In this document: positions 17,232 through 26,105 of the stretch, piece after piece | How positions within the stretch are numbered: position 1 is the first letter of the stretch | Layout: each line of letters opens with the position of its first letter | Origin: Oceanobacillus jordanicus | GTDB taxonomy: Bacteria > Bacillota > Bacilli > Bacillales > Amphibacillaceae | Direction: 5' to 3' | Assembly (NCBI RefSeq): GCF_022095695.1 | Contig: NZ_JAIFZM010000001.1 | Coordinates: forward strand, 1-64,000 | DNA length: 64,000 nt | Translations under genes and position numbers: made by a program | The notes under the pieces: model-generated | Seen by the model: the letters and a program-made list of their open reading frames with translations, nothing else | Told to the model about the DNA's origin: nothing | Database searches by the model: none

Positions 17232-18097
17232 TCCGCTTCCTCCTCGGTTAAGTGGACAAATAGTTCATGGAGCGATAGTGGTGCGATTTCCAACCCTTTA
17301 GCGATTGCAGCCTGTTTTTCCTCTTCGCGTAACGTGCCATAAATCATGACCGATTTGGTCCCACCTAATTGCGTTTCATTTATCTGTTCCATGTCTTTAA
17401 CGAACTCCTCCACGATCTCCTTGCTCCCTGTAATAGATGCACCTTTAGCAAGAAGTGTATCGTATTCCTCGTGAAGCAAAAGCTTTCCGTTGTTTAATAA
17501 CAGCACGTCATCAAATAGATAATCCATTTCGGAAACGAGATGTGTGGAAAGAATAATCATTCTTGGATGCTCTTGCTGATCTGCTAATAATTCTTTATAA
17601 AAGATATCCCGTGATGGGGCATCCATACCAAGGTATACCTCATCAAAAATTGTGATCGGTGTTCTGCCCGCGAGACCAATGATGACATTGAGAGCGGACT
17701 GCATTCCTTTTGAAAAGTGTTTAACTGCTTTATCTTTGGGCAGTTTAAATTTTGCAACAAGCTCTTCTGCATAATCCATATCAAAATTAGGACGATAGTG
17801 CTGAACATCTTGAAGTAAGGAAACTATCTTATCTGTTTCATCCTTATAGTCTTTATCATATAAAAAGGCGACCTGTTGCATAATGTCCGCATTTTCAAAA
17901 GGGGCTTTCTCGTTAATGGTAAGCGAGCCACTAGACTGCTCATTAAAGGATGCGAGGATGGATAACAGACTTGTTTTCCCAGCACCATTTCTGCCAAGCA
18001 GACCATAGATTTTCTTTTCTGTTAACGCAAAGTTTATATCATGCAGGGCGGTATGATTCCTATAATGCAGACTCAAGTTCTTCACTTTAATAGTCAT
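17228..18097 (-). CDS. ABC transporter ATP-binding protein (YtrB/YhcG-like)
   Basis: A 289-residue ATPase. Walker A is GRNGAGKTS near 35-43, the signature is HFSKGMQS near 130 (family LSxGQ replaced by FSKGM, as usual in YtrB-like proteins) and Walker B is ITIFDEVYLGMDA near 153-165. The H-loop is STHLVSEMD. The ATG at 18097 lies inside the end of the GntR gene; a GTG at 18106 is the alternative. It works with the adjoining permease. Confidence 0.85.
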   Translation of the reverse strand: MTIKVKNLSLHYRNHTALHDINFALTEKKIYGLLGRNGAGKTSLLSILASFNEQSSGSLTINEKAPFENADIMQQVAFLYDKDYKDETDKIVSLLQDVQHYRPNFDMDYAEELVAKFKLPKDKAVKHFSKGMQSALNVIIGLAGRTPITIFDEVYLGMDAPSRDIFYKELLADQQEHPRMIILSTHLVSEMDYLFDDVLLLNNGKLLLHEEYDTLLAKGASITGSKEIVEEFVKDMEQINETQLGGTKSVMIYGTLREEEKQAAIAKGLEIAPLSLHELFVHLTEEEAE

Positions 18098-18470
18098 TTT
18101 GATCACGGCCTTTTACTTTTTTTATTAATTGAATGATCTCATTCTCTTCAATTTCCAGTTTGTCAGCTTCCTGAACTAATTTGACAACATAGTCCTCCAT
18201 GAAGGAGAGCTTACGCTTTTCCTTCAGCTTTTCCTTTGCCCCAACGGCAACAAACATTCCAATCCCTCTCTTCTTATAAAGGATCCCTTCCTCCACCAGC
18301 GGATTAATCCCTTTCGTTACGGTGGCATGGTTAATCTTATAAAAATCAACCAACTGATTGGTGGAAGGTGCCTTCTCCTCTTCTTTTAATTGATTATTTA
18401 ATATCTGATCTTCCAATCTTTCACGCACCTGGACATATATCGGTTTGTCTTGCGTAAATGCACCTCTCAT
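18087..18470 (-). CDS. GntR-family regulator, YtrA/YhcF subfamily
   Basis: A 127-residue repressor with an N-terminal winged helix (KPIYVQVRERLEDQIL..APSTNQLVDFYKINHATVTKGINPLVEEGILYKKRG) and only a short C-terminal helical tail, as in the YtrA subfamily. This group usually represses its own ABC operon. The ATG at 18470 follows GGGAG; 18482 is a weaker start. The region 18495-18535 upstream contains TTATACACTTATATGGTTATA-like AT-rich direct and inverted repeats, a likely operator and promoter. Confidence 0.85.
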   Translation of the reverse strand: MRGAFTQDKPIYVQVRERLEDQILNNQLKEEEKAPSTNQLVDFYKINHATVTKGINPLVEEGILYKKRGIGMFVAVGAKEKLKEKRKLSFMEDYVVKLVQEADKLEIEENEIIQLIKKVKGRDQNDY

Positions 18471-18499
18471 GTTATCTCCCACAATCCTTTTTTGTGTTA

Positions 18500-18535
18500 T
18501 ACACTTATATGGTTATATACTTATGTGTATAACCA
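18500..18535. promoter_or_regulatory. putative operator of the GntR-ABC operon
   Basis: GTTATACACTTATATGG and ATATACTTATGTGTATAAC form an imperfect inverted repeat about 35 bases long, directly upstream of the regulator gene. The spacing and position fit autoregulation; no experiment is implied. Confidence 0.5.
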
Positions 18536-18600
18536 TAACAGGTAATTTTTTTGAAGTCAATATAAACTGTGAAAGTTGGGTGGAGGGGTTTTATGGGAAC

Positions 18601-18641
18601 AAAAAAAACCACACATAGCCCATTAAGCATGACGTGTGGCT
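18601..18641 (-). terminator. terminator of the PadR-DUF4188 operon
   Basis: On the minus strand CCACAC pairs with GTGTGG across a 19-base loop and is followed by TTTTTTTT. Confidence 0.7.
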
Positions 18642-18758
18642 TTGGATGTATGCTGCAAGAAGCGTTAATGAAAGTAAAGGTTTACTAGAGAATCCTAGTT
18701 TGCTTATCTATATGTTGTTACAATAAAGGAGATGAAAAAATCTAAGGAGGTGAAGGTT

Positions 18759-18905
18759 TTGGAAATGGCATGGATTATCATTATTATTATCGTGGCATAC
18801 CTTCCTATGTTCTATCGAATTCATAAACGGCTTGACCATTTAGAAAAAGAAGTGAAGAAATTTAATAGCGGGCAAACGGATTATAAAAAGGGACCGAAAG
18901 CCTAG
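18759..18905 (+). CDS. 48-residue single-helix membrane protein
   Basis: The TTG start lies 8 bases after AAGGAGG. The protein has one membrane helix (WIIIIIIVAYLPMFY) followed by a basic, amphipathic tail (HKRLDHLEKEVKKFNSG). This layout is frequent among small Bacillus membrane proteins. It sits alone on the plus strand between two minus-strand operons. No family name can be given. Confidence 0.65.
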   Translation: MEMAWIIIIIIVAYLPMFYRIHKRLDHLEKEVKKFNSGQTDYKKGPKA

Positions 18906-18927
18906 AGCAAGCAATGAGTGTGGGGCA

Positions 18928-19410
18928 TTATTTAGCCGACGATGTTAGGCGCTTCCTAGCTGATCTTTTCTCAGGATTAATTGGAACGTGGGGCATGGCT
19001 TTTGCCAACCCATACTGTGGCATGTTGCCATAAACAGATTCATAGTTGCCTTGCTTCACTACATAGTTTTCATGGTAGATGCCGACTGCGGGATTGTCCC
19101 CCACTTTTTTGTTGAATTTTCTCCAAGCCTTTAAATGGTTGCTCCCTTTCGCATAGGCAAGCAGGTCTTCCGTAGAGCGCCAGTACTGGATCATGACGGT
19201 TGTGCGAAGACCGAAGAAACTTTCCATAGATAGGAAGCCAAGCTCTTCCTTGTTCGAGTATAGTTCTCTAATCATAGGTGGCATAGATTTCATGACAGGG
19301 AGCCATTTATGGATAGCCCTTCGCTTGTTAATGCGCATTCCAATAATAAATACAACAAGGTTTTCCTCATTCTCTGTTGTAAACCTTCCACTGAAAATGG
19401 TTTTACCCAT
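18928..19410 (-). CDS. DUF4188 (heme-monooxygenase-like) protein
   Basis: A 160-residue protein. The conserved run IFSGRFTTENEENLVVFIIGMRINKRRAIH is typical of DUF4188, with VMIQYWRSTEDLLAYAKG and HLKAWRKFN later. Relatives have a dimeric alpha/beta-barrel fold, but the reaction is unknown. The ATG at 19410 follows GGAGG; the longer frame reading is overlap with the padR gene. It is co-transcribed behind that regulator and is probably its target. Confidence 0.8.
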   Translation of the reverse strand: MGKTIFSGRFTTENEENLVVFIIGMRINKRRAIHKWLPVMKSMPPMIRELYSNKEELGFLSMESFFGLRTTVMIQYWRSTEDLLAYAKGSNHLKAWRKFNKKVGDNPAVGIYHENYVVKQGNYESVYGNMPQYGLAKAMPHVPINPEKRSARKRLTSSAK

Positions 19411-19424
19411 TTTGTTTCCTCCTT

Positions 19425-19964
19425 TTAAATTGCTTTTATTGTGGCATTGCACCAATCGATGGCAGCCGCGGTAGTCCGCTTTCCATAATCGAGGGTGAAT
19501 AGCCAATATTGTGCATCAGGGTCAGTCTCGTGATTTGTACGAATTGCTTGCTCAATCGAAGTATAAGTCTGCAGTCGTTCCACTAACTTTTGTTTATAGT
19601 CCTCCAGTTGGGCGAGCGTTTTATCTGTGGGCTGATGTCTCCCGAAAAAAAGTTTGAGTAGAACTTCATTTCGTTCCACTGGAGTCTGCTCAATTGGTTG
19701 TAAGAGCCACTTTTCCAATGCTTCCATTCCTTTGCTAGTGAGATCATATTCCTTTCTATCTGGCTTTCCATCCTGCGTGGTTGTCGTGACGGTGACTAAT
19801 TCGCTCTCCGTTAGCTGTTTTAGTGTGGGATAGATCTGGCCATAACTAATTTTCCAGAAGTGGGATAGGCTCCGGTCCATAAGCTGCTTAATGTCGTAAC
19901 CTGATTTGCATCCAGTTGTAAGAATCCCAAGAATTGCGTAGGTTGTATTATTGTACTTTTCCAT
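19425..19964 (-). CDS. PadR-family transcriptional regulator
   Basis: 179 residues. The winged helix occupies about 5-85 (YAILGILTTGCKSGYDIKQLMD, FWKISYGQIYPTLKQLTESELV, GKPDRKEYDLTSKGMEAL) and a helical C-terminal dimerisation domain follows, as in the PadR/AphA class with a Vir_act-alpha-like tail. The start at 19964 has AGGA at 8 bases; 19973 is possible. It leads a two-gene operon with the DUF4188 gene. Confidence 0.88.
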   Translation of the reverse strand: MEKYNNTTYAILGILTTGCKSGYDIKQLMDRSLSHFWKISYGQIYPTLKQLTESELVTVTTTTQDGKPDRKEYDLTSKGMEALEKWLLQPIEQTPVERNEVLLKLFFGRHQPTDKTLAQLEDYKQKLVERLQTYTSIEQAIRTNHETDPDAQYWLFTLDYGKRTTAAAIDWCNATIKAI

Positions 19965-20136
19965 GAAATTCATCCTATCTTTATGTTATGTATCATTTAG
20001 ATATATAGTATATGAAAAATGTAGTAAAGGGAAGTTTTAATTTAAAGATTTACAAGGAAGTTAAATTGTTAGTAAGTCTAAACAGTAGTAATATACAAAT
20101 AACTTAATGTAGTAAACCTTTAGAAAGGGGTACAAT

Positions 20137-20682
20137 ATGAGTAATATTCATGATGAATCTACATGGCCGATATGGGCTACAGAAGAAGTTGAGATCGAGG
20201 AGCCAAACCAAGCTTGGTTAGAAAAAGGAGAACGAGAGAAACAGTTACTTCTAGATCTTTTAGACCCTATAGGAATACAGGAAATCGAACACTATGGAAG
20301 TACATCTATCCCCAACTTACCATCTAAGCCAATTATCGATCTAATGGCGAAGGTTGATTCCTTTAAAAGCCTAGAGGATAAAGCACTCTCTATATTAAGT
20401 AATCATAACTGGCACTATGTACACCCAGATTTAGACCAGCGACCTTGGCAACGGTTTTTCGTAAAAGTAAGTAATAATAAGCGGGAAGCGCATCTACATT
20501 TATTGCTAAAAGGTGATGATAGGTGGGATAAACAGTTATTGTTTCGGGATCGATTACGATCTAACCAGGATCTGGTGAATGAATACGCAAAACTAAAAAG
20601 GAACTCAGCCGTAAAATTCAAAAATGATCGGGAGCAATACACAAAGTCTAAAACAGAGTTTATAAATTCTATTATAAATTAA
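20137..20682 (+). CDS. GrpB/UPF0157 family nucleotidyltransferase-like protein
   Basis: 181 residues. The family core is clear: EHYGSTSIPNLPSKPIIDLMAKV near 48-70 and AHLHLLLKG near 127-135, in a nucleotidyltransferase-like fold also found fused to CoaE. The substrate is unknown. It follows AAAGGGG. It stands alone. A weak hairpin (AAGGTT with AACCTT) follows at about 20757-20788. Confidence 0.85.
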   Translation: MSNIHDESTWPIWATEEVEIEEPNQAWLEKGEREKQLLLDLLDPIGIQEIEHYGSTSIPNLPSKPIIDLMAKVDSFKSLEDKALSILSNHNWHYVHPDLDQRPWQRFFVKVSNNKREAHLHLLLKGDDRWDKQLLFRDRLRSNQDLVNEYAKLKRNSAVKFKNDREQYTKSKTEFINSIIN

Positions 20683-20921
20683 TTATTTAGAGTTTGGCGT
20701 ATTGATGAAAGGGGAAAACGGTGTGAATTCTATAACATTTAGATTCTCCAGTAAACGAAAGGTTGTTTTTCTATAAAAGAACCTTACCAAATATTTGCGG
20801 CGATTTCATACTCTGTAAGGGATGATATAATTGTTTAATCTAATACTTTTGTTCTATCACGCTAGTTTAATATAATTTGGATAGACTAGCTTTTTCAAAC
20901 CCTACTAAAAGGAGGGCTTTT

Positions 20922-21062
20922 ATGAGTCGAAATAGTAACGATCGAGAAAGGGAAGATAAACAAGACACTTTTGACAGAGCGTTTGTAGGAAAGCCTGGCT
21001 TTATGATTATCCTTACTTTATTGGTCATTATAGGTAGTATAGTAATTAATTATTTTAAGTAG
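20922..21062 (+). CDS. 46-residue membrane protein
   Basis: A charged N-terminal half (SRNSNDREREDKQDTFDRAF) is followed by one membrane helix (MIILTLLVIIGSIVINYF). The ATG at 20922 follows AAGGAGGG. No family recognised. Confidence 0.65.
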   Translation: MSRNSNDREREDKQDTFDRAFVGKPGFMIILTLLVIIGSIVINYFK

Positions 21063-21152
21063 CATTCCTTTTAAATGAAATTAATGCCCATTGGTTACAG
21101 CCGCCCTTTAGAGGGTACAACCTAGTAGAAGAGATTAAAAGGATGTGGACCT

Positions 21153-22562
21153 ATGTCAGAAAACAAACCCGTCGTCGCAGTAGCCGGAGCGAGTGGTTAT
21201 ATTGGACAGAACTTACTTGCCAAGCTACGTGGACGCATGAACATTATTGGGCTTTCTCGAAACGGAGATAAGCGTGAGGATACAGAAGATATCACGTGGC
21301 GTTCCTGTGACTTGTTCTCCTTAAAGGATGCGGAAAAAGGTCTAGAGGGAGCGGACATTGCAGTATACCTCGTGCATTCCATGATGCCCTCAGCTAAACT
21401 TACACAGGGTCATTTTGCAGATATGGATGTGATCCTTGCTGACAACTTCGCGCAGGCTGCAAAGAAGCAAGGTGTTAAGAAAATTATCTACCTTGGCGGC
21501 ATTGTGCCTGAAGGGGTAGAAAAGCTTTCCGCCCATCTGAAAAGTAGATTGGAAGTGGAGCGCATTCTCCGGGCATATGGTACGCCGGTGACTGCATTAC
21601 GTGCAGGGCTGATTGTTGGGCCAAAGGGATCTTCCTTTCCAATTCTAGCTAAGCTAGTTAAGCGTCTGCCGATTATGATTCTACCAAAATGGACACGCAC
21701 CAAGACACAGCCTATTGCGTTACCGGATGTGCTGAACTCCTTGGATACAACGGTTTCAGAAGAGAAGGCAGTCAATGATTCCTATGATCTTGGTGGTCCG
21801 GAGGTTATGACATACCGCCAGATGATGGAGCAAACGGCAGAAGTCATGGGGAAAAAGCGGGTCATGTATAATGTTCCCTTCTTCTCCTTGTATCTGTCCC
21901 GTTTATGGTTACGAATAATTACGCAAACACCAAAGGAAACGGTTTATCCGCTTTTGGCGAGTCTAAAGCATCCCTTAACTGCCAATAAAGATGCAGATGG
22001 AGTCAGCCATGGAACGATTTCCTTTAAAGAAGCGGCAGCATATTCGCTAAGGGAGGGGGAAAATAAGCGCAAGCTATTTCCAAAACCTGAAATCGGACCA
22101 TTGAAAAGAGATGTGCGGTCCGTTCAGCGTATTCCACTACCAGACGGCTATCGTGCCGATGAGGTGGCAAAATATTACGTGCAATGGCTGGAACGATTCC
22201 TAAATCCATGGGTTCGTACAACGGTTGATGAGGATCTAAATTGCCAGATTGGCTGGATTGGTAACAAGAAGCCTTTGCTGGAGCTTGCCTATGCACCAGA
22301 ACGTAGTACAGAAGATCGTACGCTTTATTATATAAGTGGTGGCTTTCTGTCAGATTCCAGCCGGAATGAACGCGGCCGCATGGAATTTAGAAAAATACCA
22401 GAATCGAACGAAGCGATCATAGCTATTCACGATTACCTACCGTCCCTCCCATGGTTTGTCTATCAATACACCCAGGCTCACGCTCATCTATTTATTATGA
22501 CTTGCTTCCGACACCATATGAAGCGGCTTGGTAAACAGCAAATGAAAGAACAACTGACCTGA
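21153..22562 (+). CDS. NAD(P)-binding epimerase-like protein with C-terminal DUF2867-type domain
   Basis: 469 residues. The Rossmann dinucleotide motif is VAGASGYIGQNL near 9-20, followed by an atypical SDR domain to about 285 (VYLVHS, IIYLGGIVPEG, LRAGLIVGP). The rest (about 320-469), ending in HAHLFIMTCFRHHMKRLG, resembles the DUF2867 domain often fused to such proteins. The catalytic Tyr-x3-Lys of classical SDRs is not obvious. Function unknown. It ends in a strong terminator. Confidence 0.8.
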   Translation: MSENKPVVAVAGASGYIGQNLLAKLRGRMNIIGLSRNGDKREDTEDITWRSCDLFSLKDAEKGLEGADIAVYLVHSMMPSAKLTQGHFADMDVILADNFAQAAKKQGVKKIIYLGGIVPEGVEKLSAHLKSRLEVERILRAYGTPVTALRAGLIVGPKGSSFPILAKLVKRLPIMILPKWTRTKTQPIALPDVLNSLDTTVSEEKAVNDSYDLGGPEVMTYRQMMEQTAEVMGKKRVMYNVPFFSLYLSRLWLRIITQTPKETVYPLLASLKHPLTANKDADGVSHGTISFKEAAAYSLREGENKRKLFPKPEIGPLKRDVRSVQRIPLPDGYRADEVAKYYVQWLERFLNPWVRTTVDEDLNCQIGWIGNKKPLLELAYAPERSTEDRTLYYISGGFLSDSSRNERGRMEFRKIPESNEAIIAIHDYLPSLPWFVYQYTQAHAHLFIMTCFRHHMKRLGKQQMKEQLT

Positions 22563-22566
22563 TAAA

Positions 22567-22590
22567 GAGCGATACTTTGAGGTATCGCTC
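22567..22590 (+). terminator. hairpin terminator
   Basis: A perfect 9-bp stem: GAGCGATAC, loop TTTGAG, GTATCGCTC. The T run is short. Confidence 0.7.
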
Positions 22591-22603
22591 TCACCTTCGA
22601 AAT

Positions 22604-23236
22604 TTATCGAATATCCAACCCCAACATAGACGCAAAGTAAATGGCTTGATGCTGGGAAACGATGCAGTCTTTCAAGTCTTCCATCTTAACCACAAGGGTT
22701 TCAAAGTAAGATGTACTAATATCAATCCCCTTCAGCTTGGTGCTATCAAAACTAACCCCATTCAAATCACAATACGAATATAACGTTTGTTTCAGTTTGC
22801 AATTGAAAAAGTCTGCACTCTGCAGGTTGGATTCGGTAAACTGTGTTTTTTCAAATTTGGAGTCACCGAAATTACACATGGATAGCAAGCAATTTTCAAA
22901 GGAAACATTGCCAAAGCGTCCCTCGACAAACTGTACACCTAAAAGCTTACAGTTCTTGAACATAACGCGATGAATGCTCGCTGTGCTTAAATTAGCATTG
23001 GAAAAATCACAATTCTCAAAGTGGACGTCCGTCATATCAATATTCTCAAAAGACGTATTGTGAAACGTCGAATGCTTAATCACCATGCCATTTAAATGGA
23101 CACGATCCAGTACCTCGTTATCAAAATAAGAGCCTTCAATTTCCATATTACTTAGATGCGGATCTTCCTCAAATAAAATATCTTGAAAATTCCCCTTCGG
23201 TAGTGCTTCTAATATGTTCGGTTTAGTTAATTTCAT
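22604..23236 (-). CDS. pentapeptide-repeat protein
   Basis: 210 residues. From about residue 35 it is built of A(D/N)LXX-like five-residue repeats (for example FENCDFSNANLSTASIHRVMF), which fold into a right-handed quadrilateral beta-helix as in Qnr and McbG. Some relatives protect gyrase, but most have no known role and there is nothing here to show resistance. The ATG at 23236 follows GAAGGTGG; 23251 is possible. Confidence 0.85.
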   Translation of the reverse strand: MKLTKPNILEALPKGNFQDILFEEDPHLSNMEIEGSYFDNEVLDRVHLNGMVIKHSTFHNTSFENIDMTDVHFENCDFSNANLSTASIHRVMFKNCKLLGVQFVEGRFGNVSFENCLLSMCNFGDSKFEKTQFTESNLQSADFFNCKLKQTLYSYCDLNGVSFDSTKLKGIDISTSYFETLVVKMEDLKDCIVSQHQAIYFASMLGLDIR

Positions 23237-23426
23237 ATTTTCCACCTTCAATTTTAAAGTAGTAGTAAAAAACGGTGCATGTCATTTCTACCGATATTAT
23301 ACCATTTCAATAAAAAACACTGCCTATAAAAAGTTTTTTTAAAGAGATGCCCCCAAAGCGTCTCTTTTTTCGATTATAGAAGTGAGTAGGAAAAATAGAA
23401 GGATTATAGCGTAGGGAGGAGGGAGC

Positions 23427-23609
23427 ATGATGAACCGTACAACATTATGTGTAAGAGAAGTTGCAGCATATCTTGGCATACATAGAGACATGGTTTACTT
23501 ATTGGTGAAGCGAAACAAAATACCACATTTGGTCATTCTTAATACAATCATATTCACGAAGGAATCGCTGGACGTTTGGGCTGGGGGTAGCGGATGTAAT
23601 GGCGCATGA
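23427..23609 (+). CDS. excisionase-like helix-turn-helix protein
   Basis: 60 residues of the HTH_17/MerR-like excisionase type: LCVREVAAYLGIHRDMVYLLVKRNKIPHL, then FTKESLDVW. Strong ribosome site GGAGGAGGG. Such proteins direct excision or regulate replication genes of mobile elements. The next gene looks like a replication protein, but no integrase is nearby, so the pair is probably a relic or a domesticated module. Confidence 0.75.
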   Translation: MMNRTTLCVREVAAYLGIHRDMVYLLVKRNKIPHLVILNTIIFTKESLDVWAGGSGCNGA

Positions 23610-23731
23610 GCATTCCAACTATAACCTAAAGTAAATAACGAAATTTGAAATTAAAATACCGCACGCAAGGTCTGTCTCAGCGTTATTGGGAGGATGGCCT
23701 TTTCGCCTGCGAATAAAAGGGATGGACAAGT

Positions 23732-24526
23732 ATGAATTATATTGAAAAAAACCGTAAAGAATCTGGATTCGTTAAGATTGGTAACCAAACAGTGCAAAAA
23801 GACTTAAATGACTTGGCGGCAATTGGATTACTCACACACATTCTAAGTCATTCTCCAACTTGGAGAATACGTAAATCAGAGCTACATAAGCAATTCACTC
23901 GCCGAAAGGTGGATAGTTCTTGGAAGGTGTTGCTTGAGCATCGATACATAATGGGTTTTTTCTGTCATGTGGATGGACACCATGAGTATTTCTATAAGGC
24001 AGCAGATCATCCTTTTTCACAAAGCTACTTTGAAACATTTATTGGGGAACAGAAAAAGGAGCTTGAAGAAAAAGGTCTAGCCGTGTTTAATATTAAAGCG
24101 ATTAAGGACTCGCCCCTTGTAGTACCTGATTTTTTTTCTAATTTACAAAATGTACAATGCAAACCGGACAGTGCAAAAAGTGCTACTAAAAATGAAACAA
24201 ATACAAAAGAAATACATACAAAAAAACATTCATTAGCAACTGTTAACAAGCCAGCCAATAAAGTGGATCAAATTATTAATATCGCCAATGAATTTTATGC
24301 AGACTTCGCTGCAGGGAGGTGGGCGAAGGAACAGTGGCATAAAATTATCGAAAAATACGCAAGAGAGTTCGTGGACAATGATCGAAACGTTCCTGATAAT
24401 AAGCTAAAGGCATACGTATACGGGTCATTGAAGAAAATAGCCGAACATCATGACTACAAAAATTCCGAGGAATATGCGGATTATAAACGGGTTGTAAAAG
24501 AAATGTTTGTGGATCATGGTGTTTAA
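23732..24526 (+). CDS. phage/plasmid replication-like winged-helix protein
   Basis: 264 residues. The N-terminal part (about 20-95: DLNDLAAIGLLTHILSHSP, WRIRKSELHKQF, VDSSWKVLLEHRYI) looks like the winged helix of phage replication-initiation proteins. A Lys/Asn/Thr-rich linker and a helical C-terminal domain (about 180-264) follow. AAAGGGATGG precedes the start. It lies 122 bases after the excisionase-like gene. Identification by pattern only. Confidence 0.55.
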   Translation: MNYIEKNRKESGFVKIGNQTVQKDLNDLAAIGLLTHILSHSPTWRIRKSELHKQFTRRKVDSSWKVLLEHRYIMGFFCHVDGHHEYFYKAADHPFSQSYFETFIGEQKKELEEKGLAVFNIKAIKDSPLVVPDFFSNLQNVQCKPDSAKSATKNETNTKEIHTKKHSLATVNKPANKVDQIINIANEFYADFAAGRWAKEQWHKIIEKYAREFVDNDRNVPDNKLKAYVYGSLKKIAEHHDYKNSEEYADYKRVVKEMFVDHGV

Positions 24527-24613
24527 ATTATTAGGTGTCGAATGCTAAAAATTAGTACACCTAGCAAGAAGAAAGGTCGCCGCATATTCCACTTTACTAT
24601 TTTTCAATTTGCA

Positions 24614-24817
24614 TTACGTCTGTTTTGTAAATCTCTCATACGCTCTTGACGTGATGGTTGAAATATAGAGAAGGCTTGCAAATGATACAGCTGCTACAAA
24701 AGGTAAATATAATGCCTTATTCATCAATGGCATATCGACGGAGAAAAAAGCAGCTATTGTAATAACGAAAGAAATGACTAATGCTTTCACTACATTGCGT
24801 TTTCTTACTTTTTGCAT
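24614..24817 (-). CDS. small two-helix membrane protein
   Basis: 67 residues with a basic N terminus (MQKVRKRNVVK) and two hydrophobic segments (about 12-26 and 36-54). AAGGAGG precedes the start. Not recognised. Confidence 0.65.
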   Translation of the reverse strand: MQKVRKRNVVKALVISFVITIAAFFSVDMPLMNKALYLPFVAAVSFASLLYISTITSRAYERFTKQT

Positions 24818-24951
24818 GGTTTTCGATCCTCCTTATCCCAAGTATATATTTATAGTACAAGGAAACGAATATTTTGCAAACTTATAAATGAGAAAAATAT
24901 TACCGTGGTGGGAAATAGTTGTTTACATTAGACTACTCAATAAAAATTTAA

Positions 24952-24982
24952 CGCAAAAAGCCCCATAAAAGGGGCCATTGCG
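24952..24982 (-). terminator. terminator of the ohr gene
   Basis: GCCCC pairs with GGGGC, and outside these CGCAA pairs with TTGCG. The inner stem runs into TTTTT on the minus strand. Confidence 0.75.
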
Positions 24983-25026
24983 GTAATAAGGGAGATTCAA
25001 ACTGAAACGCTTTAACTTCCTCTTCT

Positions 25027-25449
25027 TTATTTCGCGATTGCTGTTTTCTTCACTTTTACATTTCCTTCAATGGCGCGAGAATATGGGCAAGCTTCATGCG
25101 CTTGATCCATTAGTTCCTCTGCTTCTTCTTGTGTAACGCCTTCCATCTCAGCTTTTAGCTTTACACTCAAGCCAAAGCCTTTCAGTTGTTTTTCAATGCT
25201 TACTTCTGCTGTTACTTCTGAGGTGATTTTTTTCTTCGCATTCCCGGCAACCATTTGCAAGGCACTGTCAAAGCAGGCAGCATAGCCAGCTGAGAAGAGC
25301 TGTTCTGGGTTTGTGGTGCCTTCTTTTTCATTTCCACCCAATCCTTTTGGTAAAGATAAAGCTAGATCCAATGTGCCATCAGATGATTTCACCGTTCCTT
25401 GACGACCACCTGCTGCAGTTGAAGACGCTGTGTATAATGCTAATCCCAT
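25027..25449 (-). CDS. ohrA: organic hydroperoxide resistance protein, Ohr/OsmC family
   Basis: A 140-residue thiol peroxidase that reduces organic hydroperoxides in the cytoplasm. The two reactive cysteines are present (Cys59 in AACFDSAL, Cys121 in ACPYSRA), along with the Ohr N terminus and Arg16 and Glu50 that position the substrate. It is divergent from the MarR-type gene ohrR, with a double operator between them. OhrA and OhrB cannot be separated by eye; regulation by a neighbouring OhrR favours OhrA. Confidence 0.92.
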   Translation of the reverse strand: MGLALYTASSTAAGGRQGTVKSSDGTLDLALSLPKGLGGNEKEGTTNPEQLFSAGYAACFDSALQMVAGNAKKKITSEVTAEVSIEKQLKGFGLSVKLKAEMEGVTQEEAEELMDQAHEACPYSRAIEGNVKVKKTAIAK

Positions 25450-25473
25450 AATAAAACACTCCTCTTTTTTGTA

Positions 25474-25500
25474 TTGTGCACAATTCGATTGTACACAATT
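25474..25500. promoter_or_regulatory. OhrR operator
   Basis: Two adjoining palindromes, ATTGTGCACAAT and ATTGTACACAAT, three bases apart, lie in the divergent ohrA-ohrR gap. They fit the TACAATT-type boxes bound by OhrR-class regulators. Confidence 0.75.
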
Positions 25501-25570
25501 AAATAGTGTGACGTCAATTATTATAATTCTGTTTCGTAACTTGTTATAATAAGTCCAGGAGTGATCAACA

Positions 25571-26005
25571 ATGGCAAATGAAATATTAAAATTAGATAAT
25601 CAAATATGCTTTCAACTATATGCAACAACACGCGAAATGACGAAGCGGTATCGTCCATTATTAGAGGAATTGAACGTCACCTATCCACAATACCTAGTGT
25701 TACTTGTCCTCTGGGAAACAGATCGCATCTCGGTAAAAGCATTAGGTAAACGACTCTTCTTAGATTCTGGAACACTGACACCAATGCTGAAGCGGATGGA
25801 AGAGCATGGTCTAATACAGCGAGCGCGTTCAAAAGAAGATGAACGAGTCGTAGAAGTCGTCTTAACAGAACAAGGGCAGCAAGCAGAAAAACAAGCAGAA
25901 CAGATCCCACTACAATTTATTGAACAGACCAATCTAAACGAAGAAGAAGTGATCCAGCTAAAACAAACCTTGTCTAAAATGCTTGCTCAGTTGGATGAGG
26001 CGTAG
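25571..26005 (+). CDS. ohrR: organic-peroxide-sensing MarR-family repressor OhrR
   Basis: A 144-residue winged-helix dimer. The redox-sensing N-terminal cysteine is Cys13 (DNQICFQLYA), the position at which OhrR of B. subtilis is oxidised. The DNA-binding wing includes DSGTLTPMLKRMEEHGLI and RSKEDERVVEVVLT. No second conserved cysteine is seen, so it is of the one-Cys type. It should repress ohrA until oxidised by organic peroxide. Confidence 0.92.
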   Translation: MANEILKLDNQICFQLYATTREMTKRYRPLLEELNVTYPQYLVLLVLWETDRISVKALGKRLFLDSGTLTPMLKRMEEHGLIQRARSKEDERVVEVVLTEQGQQAEKQAEQIPLQFIEQTNLNEEEVIQLKQTLSKMLAQLDEA

Positions 26006-26022
26006 ATTTGTGAAAAAATGTT

Positions 26023-26059
26023 AAAAGCCTAAGTGTCCTTTTGTGATAACTAGGCTTTT
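26023..26059 (+). terminator. terminator of ohrR
   Basis: A perfect 9-bp stem, AAAAGCCTA with TAGGCTTTT, the last bases forming the T run. Confidence 0.75.
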
Positions 26060-26105
26060 ACTATAGAAATATAGAGTAGAGTGATTTCGAAGTGGGAGGC
26101 TGGTT

